64,000 nucleotides of DNA from Irpex lacteus (GCA_001986395.2 MQVO02000012.1:1090716-1154715); one strand, 5' to 3'. Positions 11,291 through 24,148 are shown, numbered from the stretch's first letter. A program made the numbers and translations. The notes: generated by a model from the sequence alone, not told the origin.

Positions 11291-11586
11291 CAGGTACGTC
11301 GCTGATTCAAGCCTGCGGGTGGCGCCTGGACGACTCGGCTGACACTGTCTTCTTAATCGTGGGAACTAGCATGTCACTCCACTATACTAGTAGAGCACCG
11401 CTGCCACTCAACACGCCGCAAAAACCGCAGATACGGAATATGATGATAGGATATCGTATATTAGCCCAATTTTGACGTTGTATCAGCAAGGAGTGGTCTA
11501 CAGTACAGACCTAAGTTTACCAACTGGGCGCGATGAGACTAACATGAAGTCAAACACCCTCACTCGTGCTGGAATCCTCAAATATG

Positions 11587-11615
11587 CATCAGTGAAAGCG
11601 CGAAGCGCTTTCACT
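11587..11615 (+). repeat. Plavaka terminal inverted repeat and hairpin, transposase end, right copy
   Basis: Begins CATCAGTGAAAGCGCGAAGC. It is the mirror of 9131-9159 and includes the 10-bp hairpin at 11591-11615. Confidence 0.85.
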
Positions 11616-11775
11616 CCTGATGGGGGCTGAAAGTACTGATGGCGCGCCTCAGTGATTGAGCGAAATTTCAGCAATCCTTAGCGGCTCAAGTAGAATAAGT
11701 AGTCTAAGCATTCCAAGACTCCGGGAGTCAGATGTATATAGTGCTCCTGAGAAGTATTTGCGATACAAAGCTGAG

Positions 11776-14700
11776 CTATTGAATGTACTGATGGGCATGA
11801 TAGTCTATGTAGTGATTGAGATAAAAGGCCTGGAAGGCGTCGAGCGAAAATGAAAAATGAAAATCCTTGGGCAACTGGTGTTTCCCATACATTCCGATTA
11901 AATGGCACCCACGTACTATACTATCGGTGTGCACAAGACTGACATGCCTTCGCCCACGGCGCATCTCAGGTCTCACTACCCACATGCCTGTTACAGGGTC
12001 CGGCTCTTCTCCGAAGGGTAAAAACCACTCTAGTAGAGCGGTGTCGTAATGGACGTCTTCATGAGCGAAAGAAAGAAAGCTCAGAACACGCCCGACGAGC
12101 ATTCCGCTTAATACGTCGTCCTCGGGGCCGTTTTGTACAAGCACAGTGTCATAGCGTGCACGACCTTTCCTCCAGCGCGGGTGCGATCGGATAGTTTCCG
12201 TATGCATCCCTGTGGTCCCGGAATCTTCACTCGGCGCGTAGATGATAGCTCGACCTGAATGGAAGCGTGAAACTCGGCCGTAGAAGTAGGGACACTCATG
12301 TAGAGAGACCTCTTCACCCGTCATCGGAGCGTCCGGGTGCAACTGATCGTAGAGAAACCGACGGCACAACTCTTGCAGTTTCGGCTCGTTCAGCTTCGCC
12401 GCGATGGTATCTACATCAGAAGTTTCAGCTACATAAAGTGAACAGCGTCAGTAAGTTTCTACAAACACAGCGAGCGAACACACCTGCACGACGCGCAAGT
12501 TCGAAGAAGTATTCTGCACGGGGACCCTCATAAACTCCCGCGTCATCTTCGTCAATAGGACCGTCCTCGAGGTTTGCGTCATCCACCACAGTTGGATGTG
12601 GGTTCTGCAACTCTTCATCGACGATTCCTGCATTTACCTTAGCCGCTGTGAGGACATCTCCGTGCAGCATCCTCCGTCGTCCAAACTCAACTCGTGCGGC
12701 CGCCAGCTTGCTCAAACGGGAGTTTGTTCGGAGCATCTGCAGAAGGGGGTTGTGGCGATTTGAGCGTCGCCATGGTCTCTTCACGGCCGTGATGTGTCGG
12801 GATTCGGTGATGGAGGAGCATAATCCGTTCGGAGACCCGAAGAGCTCGATGCTACGCACATAGTGTACAAGGGAGTGCTGACGTGGTAACGCGAATCCGT
12901 CTGGACGCACCCCTACCTCTTGAAAGATCGTTCTGAGGGTACGGAATTCGGCGAGCGCATGATTCATGTCGTCAAGGGTTTTGCGAGTGTGAAAGGGCTG
13001 CCGCGCCAGATAGCAGAAGTCGAGAAATGCGCGTATAGCTGCAACCATCCTATCGGGGACATATCCAACGATAGCTGGAAGAAATACCTGATGTACGAGG
13101 TATATTAGTGTCAAAAGACAAATTTTGGCTGTTTTAATACACAAAACGAACCTTCATTAGTGCCTTTGAGTCGTTTCCCGTCCATTGCTTGAATCGTCGG
13201 CCCTCGGGAAAGCGACGGAGACCTGGGAAGGGTGGTACCGAGGCAATACTATTGAGTCTCGATGATCAGTCCAGGAAGCACAGAGAATGATTGAGTATAA
13301 CTCACCGGCGGTCAATATCATCAAGAACTTTCTTCGCCTCACGCGCAGGTCTTGTAGTAGTGATGTAGACTTCCACCCACGTAACGAGATGATCCTTGAA
13401 AGTTCCTTTGACGAGTTGATGTAATATATCGGGTGACAGGAGCTCGTGGATATCTGCTCGCGGGAAGTGAGCTGTGTATGGCTATACGGCATATCAGCGT
13501 TAGGAAGACTAGTACAAGAGGAAGACAGATTGAACGTGGCTTACTATAACACCTGCGTCCATTCCGAACGTCTCCCACAGTCGATCGTCGTCAAAGTACT
13601 GCAACATAGTCTCCGTCAGCTCCCGGAAACGGGGCTCATCGCTTTCTTGGAGATCTGCGCTGGGTGACAGACACCTAACGAGATCAATGCACATTAATAT
13701 ACGTGTTCCGAAGAGTATATGTCAGCCACACTCACTTTGGACACCAGCCTTGTACAATCCCTGCAAGCATAACCTGCTCCGGATAATCCGCGATGAAGGG
13801 CCCAAGCTCAAAAACAACTTTACGATAATGTCCGTCGGGACATTGCATAATTTCTGGCGTTGTCATGCCTGGCTTGAGGGGAGCGAACACTTGAGCGAGG
13901 GATGTATGATAGAGTTGCTTTCGAAATAGTCGGAATTCATCGTCGTCATCGTACTCTCGTGTTCCTTAACATATTGATCAGTGTTTGCTAACTCCGTGTT
14001 TACTAGATAGAACACTAGAACAAACCTTTAGGAATCGCAAGAAAGGCGACTGGTACAACTCCCTCACGGTGGGCGCGCCGCATAGCGTTCTTGAGATTGC
14101 CGCAGGATGCGTAGACAGGATGGTATTCTGTCTGACCAGTAGCGACCGAGACAGTTGTCTTATCAGCGCCAGAGATTACAGGACAGAGCATCGCTCCCTG
14201 CATAGCGGGGTTCTTAGCGATTTCCGTCTAAAGTAGTGTTTTAGCAGAAGACGGAGACTCGAAAGAACCAAAAAATCACATACCGCCTTGTCCCACGCCC
14301 AATCTCCGGACATAAGATTGCTCCAGCGGCGGGCTTCAGGTCCTATATACTCTCGGTAAGGGCTGTATTCAAAAGACCCGTCGTAATCGGAGTTGGCGAG
14401 AACCGAACGCATGACCATTAGAGTGTTGCGGGAATAAATAGTGTAGGCTTCTCGTTTCCAAGCTGGCGAAGTGTCATTGAGCGGTCCACCATAGCGTACC
14501 GTGAAGGCCTCCCAGGGTGCATCGCCAAGCTCAATTGCGTCGATTGTGTCGGTTAAGTCGTTGTAATCGCGATAGGGAGCCTCGGTAAAGTGCCCCATCT
14601 CGATTTGGTGCGCTGTCCATATCTTGAGGAGATCGTCGGCCCTACCCTTAGACATCTCCTCTCTCTCGAAGATCAGCTCAGCGAGTTCAAATGCTGAACG

Positions 14701-14996
14701 ACTTGCAAACGGTGTCCAGTCGTGTGTGTTGTCGCGAGGAGGGACTGGAGCATTTCTGGGAAGGAATTGACCATCCCTTGCACAAGGGCGACCTGATAGG
14801 TGTGCGATAATAGTGTAAGTAAGTGACAGACTCAGGTGAAGCTTCTAAGCTTACCATGCAGATGTGGATGATAGCGAAAGGTTGAGCGGGGCTGGTTGAC
14901 AGTACGATGAGAATGAACTCGTCTGCAATGCGCGGTGTAAGCACTGCGGGTGGAGAATGTCCTGCTGGGACTGCAGGTTGTGCAGGTAATGGCCAT
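11776..14996 (-). CDS. Plavaka-type transposase (913 aa), right copy
   Basis: Mirror of the left copy with the same nine-exon structure: 14996-14855, 14792-14284, 14227-14026, 13964-13736, 13674-13545, 13481-13306, 13248-13152, 13087-12484, 12428-11776. I found no amino-acid difference from the left copy. It carries the same zinc-finger-like N-terminus, the GADKTTVSVATGQ block and the ITESRHITAVKRPWRRSN block. Two identical intact source genes mean either could mobilise both elements. Confidence 0.9.
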
Positions 14997-15194
14997 CGTG
15001 TGCGCGGAGACTTGAATTCGGCGTGGTGTGATGCTTCAAGTATCGGAGGGGAAAGCGGCAGGTCAGACGGTTTGTTTGGTTGTGCCAAAGAAAGCCACTT
15101 TGCTGACTCACCCAGTTGCAAAGCCACGTCAGCCTCCCATATCACTACATCGCTCTCCAACATCCCTCCCTCCAATTCGTAGTCAGACTCGGCC
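14997..15194. promoter_or_regulatory. Bidirectional promoter of the right Plavaka gene pair
   Basis: Mirror of 5552-5749; a 198-bp gap between divergent start codons. Confidence 0.5.
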
Positions 15195-17667
15195 ATGGCA
15201 AATAGGGGTCCTCGGACGAGGCAGTCTGCCATGCAGGAAGCGATTTCGAGTGCTGCTATTGAAGCAGAGGAGCCTATCAACAACAGCGGAGTCTCAGCAG
15301 CGAATACAAACACTAAGCGCAAGAGGGGCAGCACAACAACAAAGAAGCCGCCTGCCAAACGCTCAAACCTCCAGCCCACCGCCCCACTACCACACGCAGA
15401 CACAGCAGCTCACCTTCATGAGGTCGAAAATGCTCCGGGTGTTGACTCATTGTCTTCGAGTCGCCGGTTACATGAAACCCGCACCACCAACAACCCCCAC
15501 CCCGCAAAGAGCGTTGGCCTAGAGAAGCGTCGACAAACCGATATTGCTGAGGCAGCGGCCATCAAGAAAGCCGACAAGCAGGCAAAGATCGATGCGAAGG
15601 AGCACGATCGACGTGAGAAGACGATTCGAGAACACCAGGGCGTTGTCGCTGTTGCCGCACTGCTCGATAAGCATCGTAGAGGGCAAGCCAGCAATGAAAG
15701 CACTTACGGACCTGAACAGGACCACAACGGTGACGTGTCTGACGAGCTTCCGCACCAGATCAGCCAAGTAGCCCTCCACTCTGAAGATGACGACTTACTA
15801 CGTGGTGAACACTGGACTGGTGTGGACAGCAGCAGCGACGAGGAAGAGGAGATAGGGCAGGACGTGCGATTGGGGGAAACTGACCGTGAGAAGCAGACAC
15901 AAAAGCCCAAGGTCAGTAACTCATTTCCTCGATATTCCCACCGCTTCATCCCACCTACTTCATTTAGCAGCCGCAGATCAGCGAGAGAGAGAAGCGCGAG
16001 CAACGTTCTCGTGCGCTTCGGTCCGACATCAACAATGCACGCACTCCCCAGGGAAACAAAGGGATTCGTCCTGCGAGTGCATCGTCAGGGGCCCCGTCTA
16101 CCAGCTTGTACGTAGGAGCTAGTTGTGCTCATTCCATTGAGACTTAATGTCTGTGTCTCTTCATCTAGGAGTCGCCACGGAGCACCTAGCGCAAAGCAAA
16201 TAGCGGCGGCGTCGGGCATCAGTGAAGACTGGCGACGTGGCAGACAGCACGGACCACATACCGAACCCCTCGACACACCCGAGTACCGAAGGGAACAGCG
16301 AGAGCGCCATGCTGCTCAGCAGATCGTCGAAGCCGTTGCTGGCTTTGATGATATTGGAGTAATGACCTCGAAACCTGGACATGGTAAGAGAAATCGTAGG
16401 CAGGTTAGCATCACATTCACTCTGCGGGGGATATTCAATGCACTGACCCACATATACTTTTCAGATGACCCTGGTTGACGATTCTCGAGGTCAACCAAAG
16501 ACTTCTACAACTACGGCGGGCCCGTCAAACTTGAAGAAACCCCGCGCATCGCGGAGTGAACCCGACCCTGAGAAGTCGAAGGCGCTGAGGAACATGCCCG
16601 AGTTTGCTAGAGCAGAGCTCGACGAGAGCACTGGATCTATCATAGCCACTCTCGTTCACTTTTTTGGGTTACAGGCTTGGCCGTGGGAGCTCGACTACAA
16701 TGACAAGTTGAGAGGCCAACCTCCGAACGACGTCTTCTGGTGGCTTTTCCACAAGATCATGGACCACCTTTTCGCTGAGAAGCACTATACAGCGCAGTCA
16801 AAATCAGATCAGATCTATCAGAAGGTATGAATCCATGTTTCGTGAGCAAGACGAACATGGACCGCGTTACTTACTCTCACTGTTAGGCCCGTCTTGGTGT
16901 CTCCAACGTTCGAGCGAGGATGGGAAGAACAGCTATTCAGTATGTCAAGCTACGCATGGACAAGAAACCAGCAGAGGATATTCGGAAGGAGGTGAAGGAG
17001 GCGTTGCGGGCTGATCGAGGCGAGTTGTATTGGTCGAGCGTAGACACTGAGAAGCCGGTAAGTAAATACCTCTACTGCTATAATGGCTTTAAACTCACTC
17101 TCGTTTACTGGCCCTGCAGGAAGCGTTCTCATCGCCATGTGTACTCATCGTGCTCGCAGAGCACCTCAAGATGGTTGACCGGTCAATTCTGGGCGAGCTC
17201 GATATCGCGAACGATCCTGTCATCACACGCCTCAATCTGGTATCGAAGGGCCTCCCGGAGGGCGCGCTGACGATGTCTATTTGCGCAGTAAGTACTAGCA
17301 TCACCTAGATTCAACCTCATCTTTGATACTCGAGCTTACGCGCGATAATTAATAGGCTCACCGTGCATTTCTGGCGTATGAGTCTGGTTCCTACCAGGCG
17401 CCTCCGCCATTCTCTGGGGACGAGCTGCGCAACGGCAATGCTCGTCGTCTGGGCATCTGGCGTGCGCACGCAAAGTCAGTTCGTGTTAATCTCATGGAGG
17501 GACGCAAGACGCGACGTTTCCACACTCTCGTTGACAAGGCGAACGAGTTTATTGACCAGCAGGAGAACACCTGGGATCAAAAGACCGACGATGAGGAGGA
17601 TTATGGTGGCGCCGCTGTCATCCATGTTCCCAGCTCGCCAGTGGATTGGGACGACGACGATCAGTAA
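15195..17667 (+). CDS. Plavaka-associated partner protein (699 aa), right copy
   Basis: Exons 15195-15911, 15971-16107, 16169-16403, 16465-16824, 16887-17057, 17120-17287 and 17356-17667 total 2100 bases with all phases consistent. Same protein as the left copy: basic N-terminus, charged helix, acidic patch, LRSDINNAR motif, Trp-rich middle and acidic C-terminus. The alternative acceptor at 15976 would drop two residues without changing frame. No transposase-like motif is present, so this is a separate function. Its divergent pairing with the transposase recurs in the second Plavaka locus near 58.4 kb. Confidence 0.8.
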
Positions 17668-17962
17668 GAATAACCAGCCGGCAAAGTAGCTGCACTGTTC
17701 TGCTTGATAATCAATCTATTCCCGTATATTGCACGCTTTTTACTATGTACACGCTGTAGCTACTGAACCCCCTGATATACATGACCGCTGAATGCAAAAT
17801 ATAACACTGAGCACTCCTGAGAGTTCGGCATTACTGAGGATTCATTAACGAGCGCTATGTGTGATGTCTGAGGCCAAAATTGGGTGCCCTTACGCCTTAT
17901 GCCACTTATAATGCTGAAATGGCCTGTATTGCCCTTACGCACGCATTTCAGCGCGCGTCAGC

Positions 17963-17984
17963 GCGCTTCGCACCTTTACTGATG
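17963..17984 (-). repeat. Plavaka terminal inverted repeat, partner-gene end, right copy
   Basis: Mirror of 2762-2783; ends ...CCTTTACTGATG. Its hairpin lies at 17950-17967. Confidence 0.85.
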
Positions 17985-18665
17985 TAGAGTGTATGCAGAC
18001 GTGACGGGAGGTGACTTACGGAGTGAATTAGAGGATAAGTCCAACAGCTCTGTAACAGAGTATAACAGATGATAACAAATAGCCTTATTAGATGCGATAA
18101 CGTAGCGTAACGGGACCATAGCGGTGTCATCGAACGGGGCCTACTCAGTGCCTAATTGAGGTCTAATATCTATATGAGCTGTCTAATTTATGCGAAATCA
18201 ATATGCAATCTTCTCATTGAAGCTTTATGTTCTCACTACACACTTTCTAATACCAAAGCCATTGAAGGCTTCACCGTCTTGCACTACATCCTCAGAACCC
18301 ACTTTAACCGTGACTGGCCATGTATCATGTGCAGAGAGGATCTGAGAACAGTATTATACGACCTGAGTCAATGGATACACAGTGTACGTACTGCTACTTG
18401 GAATAGACGTGTACATACTGTTCAGCAGCAGCTGCTGAGTCAAAGTCCGAAATTCAAAGTCCATGATATCAAGTATTTAGAGTTTTGAGCCAATAAACGA
18501 AGACTGAGTACGAGAAGCCGCAATGAGAATAAACATAAATCCTTGACCTATAGAAATCTAAAAATTCTATTGGCTGGATCTGATCTGTGATATATGGAAT
18601 ATTCAGTACTGGTTACACAATAATTCAACGAGGATGTATTCACCTTGAGCCTTGTATATAGCTTA
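17985..18665. other. Intergenic beside the right element
   Basis: No supported gene. It contains the GTCATCGAACGGGGCCT block related to the left spacer and is otherwise AT-rich. A 110-codon open frame at 18156-18488 has no recognisable features. Confidence 0.45.
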
Positions 18666-19688
18666 CTAGATAGCTTCCGAAGGTCCTAGAGTGGAGCCTG
18701 AGGCTGCAAATGTGCCAGTGGGAGAGGACTCAAATGTACCAGTGACAATAACGCTTGAGTACACAGTGCCGCTTGCTACACCAGTTCCAGTGGCAGCTCC
18801 ACTAGTTGCGCTTACGACCGTACCGGTCACGGATCCCGCAGTTCCAGTCGCGTGCCTACTGGCAGTCACCGTCACCGTGACAGTATACGGGGACGTGACG
18901 GTGACTGGACTGCCGCACGATCCAACACCGCTAGTCTGAACGGCAGAGACGGAGTACGGCGCACATTCGCAGACAGAGGCAATGGTTGTGGGGGCGCTCG
19001 ATGGGAGCACACTGTAAACGATTGAAGGACTGATATTGATTGAAGAGAAGTTGCCGGGAACTCGTGAAGCTGTAGATTCCGGATGGCCAGTTGCGTGATG
19101 GTGGAACGAAGATGTAACTTGCGTCGGACAACCACATGCAACAGGGGTCGATGACGCGACACCTCCCGTGCTTGGAGTAGCGTTTGAGTAGCCAATGATA
19201 GACAGGATGCCGGTCCCGTTACTGAACACGGAGTAGACCGAAGAGTTGATTACAGGAACCGAAGATGCCACGCTAGAAGCGGCACATGCAGCAGGGGTCG
19301 ATGACGCGACACCTCCCGTGGTTGGAATAGCATTTGAGTAGCCAATGATAGACGGGATGATAGTCCCGTTACTGCTATGGGCCCCAGACGCTACTGTAGT
19401 AGGGAACACGGGATAGGCCGAAGAGTCGTTTCCAGGAGTCGAGGATGCGACGCTGGAAGCGGTTATAGTGATGTCGGAGGACGAGACATAGGTAAGAGGC
19501 ACAGTAACTGATGACGTGAAGTCTACTGAACCAGAACCGGCGGCAACGGTCGTTCCCTAGAGTGAAAGCTCGGTCAGGAAACAGACACATAGAGTGAGAT
19601 AGTTTGTTCCTACCGAGACGGGGCTTCCGAGCACACCGACGTTGGTGGCAGCAACGATAACGCAAAATGCAGTGAGTTGAGAGAACAT
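18666..19688 (-). CDS. Ser/Thr-rich secreted or cell-wall protein with internal repeats
   Basis: Two exons, 19688-19614 and 19556-18666, with an intron of GTAGGA donor and CTCTAG acceptor; 321 aa. Residues 1-22 (MFSQLTAFCVIVAATNVGVL) form a clear signal peptide. The mature protein is dominated by Ser, Thr, Val, Ala and Gly, as in heavily O-glycosylated fungal surface proteins. Two imperfect repeats share SIIGYSNA(I/T)P(T/S)TGGVASSTP. A Cys-containing centre (CGCPTQ, CECAPY) separates them from a Thr-Val-rich tail. No C-terminal hydrophobic segment for a GPI anchor is seen, so it is more likely secreted or wall-associated. Confidence 0.7.
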
Positions 19689-21341
19689 TCTGGGAGATTG
19701 CTGAATAATTCAAGTACTGAGAAGGTGTGCTCAGGCTGAGATCGACTGGAGAAATTGCAGGGCTTAGTCGTGCTCTTTATATCCCGTAGTACAGTAGCCG
19801 AAGCCGGGCGTGTATTCTGCGTGACCGTAGAACATGCAAACCGCTTAGACGGCTCCGATTATGCTGAAACGAGTTACCATTGAATAGCCATGTCTGTCCA
19901 CCGCAGCATGTCCAGATCAGTTTCATGGCCGATATCGACCGTATGAGAGCCCTCGGAGAGGCATGAGCGACTTCGGCACTTCTATGACAACAAGCATTGA
20001 ATAGGTACCTCCCCTGTGGCATGAAGAAGGTATGCCATGTAGACCACCGCTATTACACTAGGTTGTAAGCTTGCGTGTGGCCTGGTTGCAGAATATTTTG
20101 AGTTGCTTCGGTTGTTATAAGTACCATAATTTATGAAGGTTTCCTATATGCAAATGTTCAGCTTTGACCAGTACTGTTGCAAGTGTCTGGAACAGACGTA
20201 CGGTGATATCATCAATAGAACGGCTTGGGTCGTATATCCGAGTGCTGCCGGTGAAAGAAGTTGAGTGCAAGGAAAGTGCATGGCCGCCGCACTGCCACGA
20301 GGAAATCCCACAGGGCAGTTCCTGCCCGAGCTCGTATCTTGCACTCTGTATTAATGCTTTGTAACGCATAAGGAAGTAGCTGTACAGCATAGCCGCGATA
20401 TCCGACAATATCGTAAACCTGCAAACCGCGAAGGGCTGACGGTGAGTGGAGACCGACAAAAGCATACAAAGCCGCTCACGTTCGTAATTGACGCGCATAT
20501 ACGTCGTCGATATCACAGCTTCTATGTAAAAATCTGTGAATACATGGAAGGCACAGAACATGGGCATCACAACGTACTGCGGGGTGATTAACATCGTATA
20601 AAGCGCCTCGCCTGTTGTCATCGGGGTCGATTGCACAGTCGTTTCCAAATGTTGAATCAAGTCAGTGCCAAGCCGTATTCAGTGCCCGTTGAAGCCATAC
20701 ATAGAATCTAGTTTCAATGAATGAGAAGAGAAATACCCCGCCAGGAGTATTGGTTAGTAGCCACGATTGCTCATGCAGCAAGCGATGGATTTCAACTTAC
20801 CTGCAAAACTGACAAACTGGGATACATCGTTGGTCACTCAACTCCAGCTCGGTGATCTAGAGCATGGGAGAAGTGGCGACCGGGCATATAACAAGGCAGA
20901 AATGTTATACGAGATGGTACACCGCTTTCCTTATGGATGTGTTTCTTCAACCGTACGTGATGGGATGGGGACGTGACTTTTATTAGCAGTTCAATTCTAG
21001 ACATAGAGATCAGCTTCTTCCCTAGAGAATACTCGTTAAGTTTACTGACCAGTATCAGTACCCAGCCCTGGAAGTGTACCTCGGCGATGGAGGTACGAGT
21101 CATGATGCATGATACCGTGAGACCGCAGGAGACAACGGGAAGGATTTATGTAAGCAGCGAGATCTAAGATACTGTACCAGTTACTAATACGAGGCTCGAT
21201 ATACGCTGGTGCTCAGGAGCACGACTGCATCACTATACTTAGCACGTAGCTCGCTACCTCGTCAGCTTTCCCAGTAATAAAACTACAGCATTGAATATTC
21301 TACACTTATTTTTCTCATCTTGTCTGCCGTCATCTAACAGC
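19689..21341. other. Intergenic
   Basis: Long gap between the secreted protein and MetRS. Apart from the weak 181-codon frame listed separately, I see no gene, RNA or repeat that I can support. Confidence 0.4.
20115..20660 (-). CDS. Weak hypothetical reading frame, 181 codons
   Basis: Uninterrupted frame of 181 codons with hydrophobic stretches but no signal peptide, known motif or splice evidence. It could be a diverged gene, a gene fragment or chance. Listed only because it is the longest frame in a 1.6-kb gap. Confidence 0.2.
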   Translation of the reverse strand: MIQHLETTVQSTPMTTGEALYTMLITPQYVVMPMFCAFHVFTDFYIEAVISTTYMRVNYERERLCMLLSVSTHRQPFAVCRFTILSDIAAMLYSYFLMRYKALIQSARYELGQELPCGISSWQCGGHALSLHSTSFTGSTRIYDPSRSIDDITVRLFQTLATVLVKAEHLHIGNLHKLWYL

Positions 21342-24148
21342 CTACTCCGTCTGCTGCTTCTGCAAATCCGACAACTCGAGCTTCAACTTCTTCAATTCCT
21401 CAACCGCAGCCGCAATCTCCTGATCAACCTCTTCACTCTTCGGCTTTCCCTTCAGCTCCCTCACAACCTGTCCCTGATCAGCCACCTTCTGCTCCCACGC
21501 AAGCACCTCAGCACTCTTCGGTCCAGCATTGGCACCAGCAGCCTCGGCGGCAGCAGCTTTGTCCGCTGCTTTCTTCAGTGCAGCCGCTTTGCGCTTCGAC
21601 ATACCAGGAACGACATGCGTTGCGTCAGGGCTAGGTGCAGCACCCTCCGCCTCAGGCTTCTTCCCACCGAACTTCTCTCTCCACACGTCAGCCATCTTCT
21701 CGTCGATCCTCTTGAACAAATGCTCGGGCTTGCCAATCTGGTGACCAGCAAGGATATCGTTGCTGAAGACATCGGGGACGGTACGCGCAGGGGCATTGAG
21801 CTGCTCAAGGATAGAATCGGAAGTCTCGGGCATGAATGGGTGTACGACGGCGGAGAGGACGTAAATGAGGTTAACGGCGCGAGAGACGACTTGTGCGCAA
21901 CGTTTGGGGTCGGAAGCGAGGAGAGCCTTGTTCAGGCCAGCAGACTGGAGGTAGTTGTTTCCACGAGCAGAAAGGGCCATAACGATTTGTATACCAGAGC
22001 GCAGCTTCGAGTATTCCATGTTGTCGTTGTACTCCTTAAGAAGCTTGTTTATTTCGGTAATGAAGTCGGAGTCCACTGGATCTTCGGGAGAGTATGGTCC
22101 AGGGGCGTCGTCGCTCTCAGGGATAGTGCTTTCGTATACAGCAGAGACGAACTTCAGAGCTCGGTTGATAAAGTTACCGAAGCTAGAACGTATGCGTCAG
22201 AGTCTGAGTATATGAAGACCCGAGCATAGCACGTACTTGTTGAGCAGGATGTTGTTGTTTGCTGCGATCTGTGAACAAGTCAGATAGACTTATAAGGTGA
22301 TTGACAAGATACGTACACAATCCGCCCAAGAGAACATAGCGTCCGCGGTCTCAGGCCTCGTCGAGATCAGATAATACCTCCAGACAGATGCGGGAATACC
22401 AGTCTCCTTAGCAGCGGGCCCGAATACACCACGATTATGGCTCTTCGAGAACTTGCCACCCTCATAGTTGAGATACTCTGCGAATACTCGTTAGTGATGT
22501 AGCGATAGGTTCCAATAAGTCACGTATACCTGTTGTGGAAAGATGATGGAGCATGGTCCACGGGCGGCCATCAGCGAGTTCCATGGAGGGGAAGAAGATA
22601 GTGTGGAAGTAGACGTTGTCTTTGCCCATGAACTGGAAGAGGCGGACATTATCGTTGTCGAACCACCACTGTTTCCACTCTGGGGTGTAGTTCGCTGTAA
22701 TACTTGGATAACCTAGAGGGGCATCGAACTAGAGCCTACTGAATGAGTAATCATGCGCGGATAGCACTTCTACGACTTACCCAAACGTCTATGTATCCGT
22801 ATTATTAGTATACTGCTCCTATGTCGAGTGAAGAGAAATGACTTACAAAGCACTTTCCCCTTCATACTCTGATCTTCGTCAGAGTCTTTCACGGGCACAG
22901 GAACACCCCATGTCAAGTCTCGCGTTAACGGACTTGGACGTAGACCACCCTTCAAACGAGAGTCGATAAGTTCGCCATCTGCGTTGATGACAGAGTTGGG
23001 TGACCAATGCCCTTTCTTATACGATTCCTTGATCCACTCTTCCGTCTTCGACTGGACTTTATCGAGTGCGATGTAGGTGTGAACTGTTTCTCGGGGAACA
23101 ACCTTGTGTGCTTTACTGATAAGACATCTTGGGTTGATGAGCTCGATAGCGTCTATCGTCTTTCCACAGAGGTCGCATTGGTCGCCTCGTGCGTCCTGGG
23201 TTTTATTGTCAGTACGAGGGTCGTTTTGAGTGGCTGTAAGCTCACGTCGGAACCGCAGTGGGGGCAAGTTCCTTCTACAAAACGATCCGCCAGGAACCTA
23301 ACTGAACATCAATATAAGTATTGCAGACAGGCGTGACTGCCACGAACTTTTCGCATCCTGTACAATACGTCTGCTCCTTAGACTGTTTGACAAGGTAGCC
23401 GTTCTTTCCAATATTCGAATAAACTTCCTGGCAGATCCTGCACAAAAACAAATATCTCAGAACTGGGAGGGTGTTCACATTCGCAAGTAACTGACTCGGT
23501 GTGGGCCGGAGTCGATGTGCGGCCGAAATAGTCAAACCTACAGAACGCTTCAGCATAAGACGGGTCAGACGTAATGATACTGCTTACGAAAGTTGGAACC
23601 AGTTATACGTTTCCACATGCAGTGCGTTATACTTGTCACATAGCGCTCGAGGTGTTAGCCCCTCCTTAAGTGCCTGGGTTTCGGTTGCGGTACCATATTC
23701 GTCGGTGCCGCAGACGTAAAGCGTCCTATAATTGCGGGTACCTGATGCGCTCTAAGCGTCCACAATCCGCTGGTTGATGAGCATAAAACATACGGTTGTA
23801 TCTATATGCGATATCTCAGTGTGCAGAATGTTATGAAAGTGCACAAGACGTACCTAGCAAAGACATCCGCGCTCAGAGTACTTCCAATAATGTTTCCTGA
23901 GATGAACACCTATGAACACGCTGCTGACACTATGGAGTCGAGTAGCCGCACCGAGATGAGGCACATTGTTACAGTATGGAAGGGCGGATGTGATGAGGAT
24001 ATTGCGTTCGCCCTTCTTTGGGAGACTGGATAGACGGGCGTGAATAGCAAGAAGACGACCTGATCACCCGACCGCGTACTCACATGACTTCTCCGGGCTT
24101 GGGAATGTAGCGTAAGATGCCCTCGCCCTCGCGTATTCTCTGCGTCAT
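21342..24148 (-). CDS. MES1: Cytosolic methionyl-tRNA synthetase
   Basis: Charges initiator and elongator tRNA-Met with methionine in the cytosol. The start at 24148 opens [20 protein letters not shown]. About ten introns follow. The class I HIGH signature appears as [15 protein letters not shown], split by an intron, followed by LSADVFARY and [12 protein letters not shown]. The zinc-binding insert has [18 protein letters not shown]. The KMSKS loop is seen as [11 protein letters not shown] near 22440-22465. The anticodon-binding helix bundle follows ([12 protein letters not shown]). The C-terminus carries a Lys/Ala-rich linker and a helical segment ([14 protein letters not shown]) resembling a WHEP-type tRNA-binding appendix. 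Length is roughly 750 aa. It is divergent to RPS20. Confidence 0.92.

Larger units (their letters stand above)
11587..17984 (-). mobile_element. Plavaka DNA transposon, right copy (inverted)
   Basis: Mirror copy of 2762-9159: position x in the left element corresponds to 20746-x here. All deduced exons and encoded residues match. The inner end (11587) and outer end (17984) both stop at CATCAGT termini, and flanking bases differ on every side. Both genes are intact. The transposase genes of the two copies point towards each other across the spacer. Confidence 0.9.

Noticed and set aside
2762..17984. The palindrome as an assembly artefact
   Set aside because: Ends coincide with transposon termini, all four flanks differ, and one base differs between arms. 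An artefact remains possible only if that base is an error.
18156..18488. 110-codon frame outside the right Plavaka copy
   Set aside because: No motif, splice signal or signal peptide; AT-rich flank sequence.
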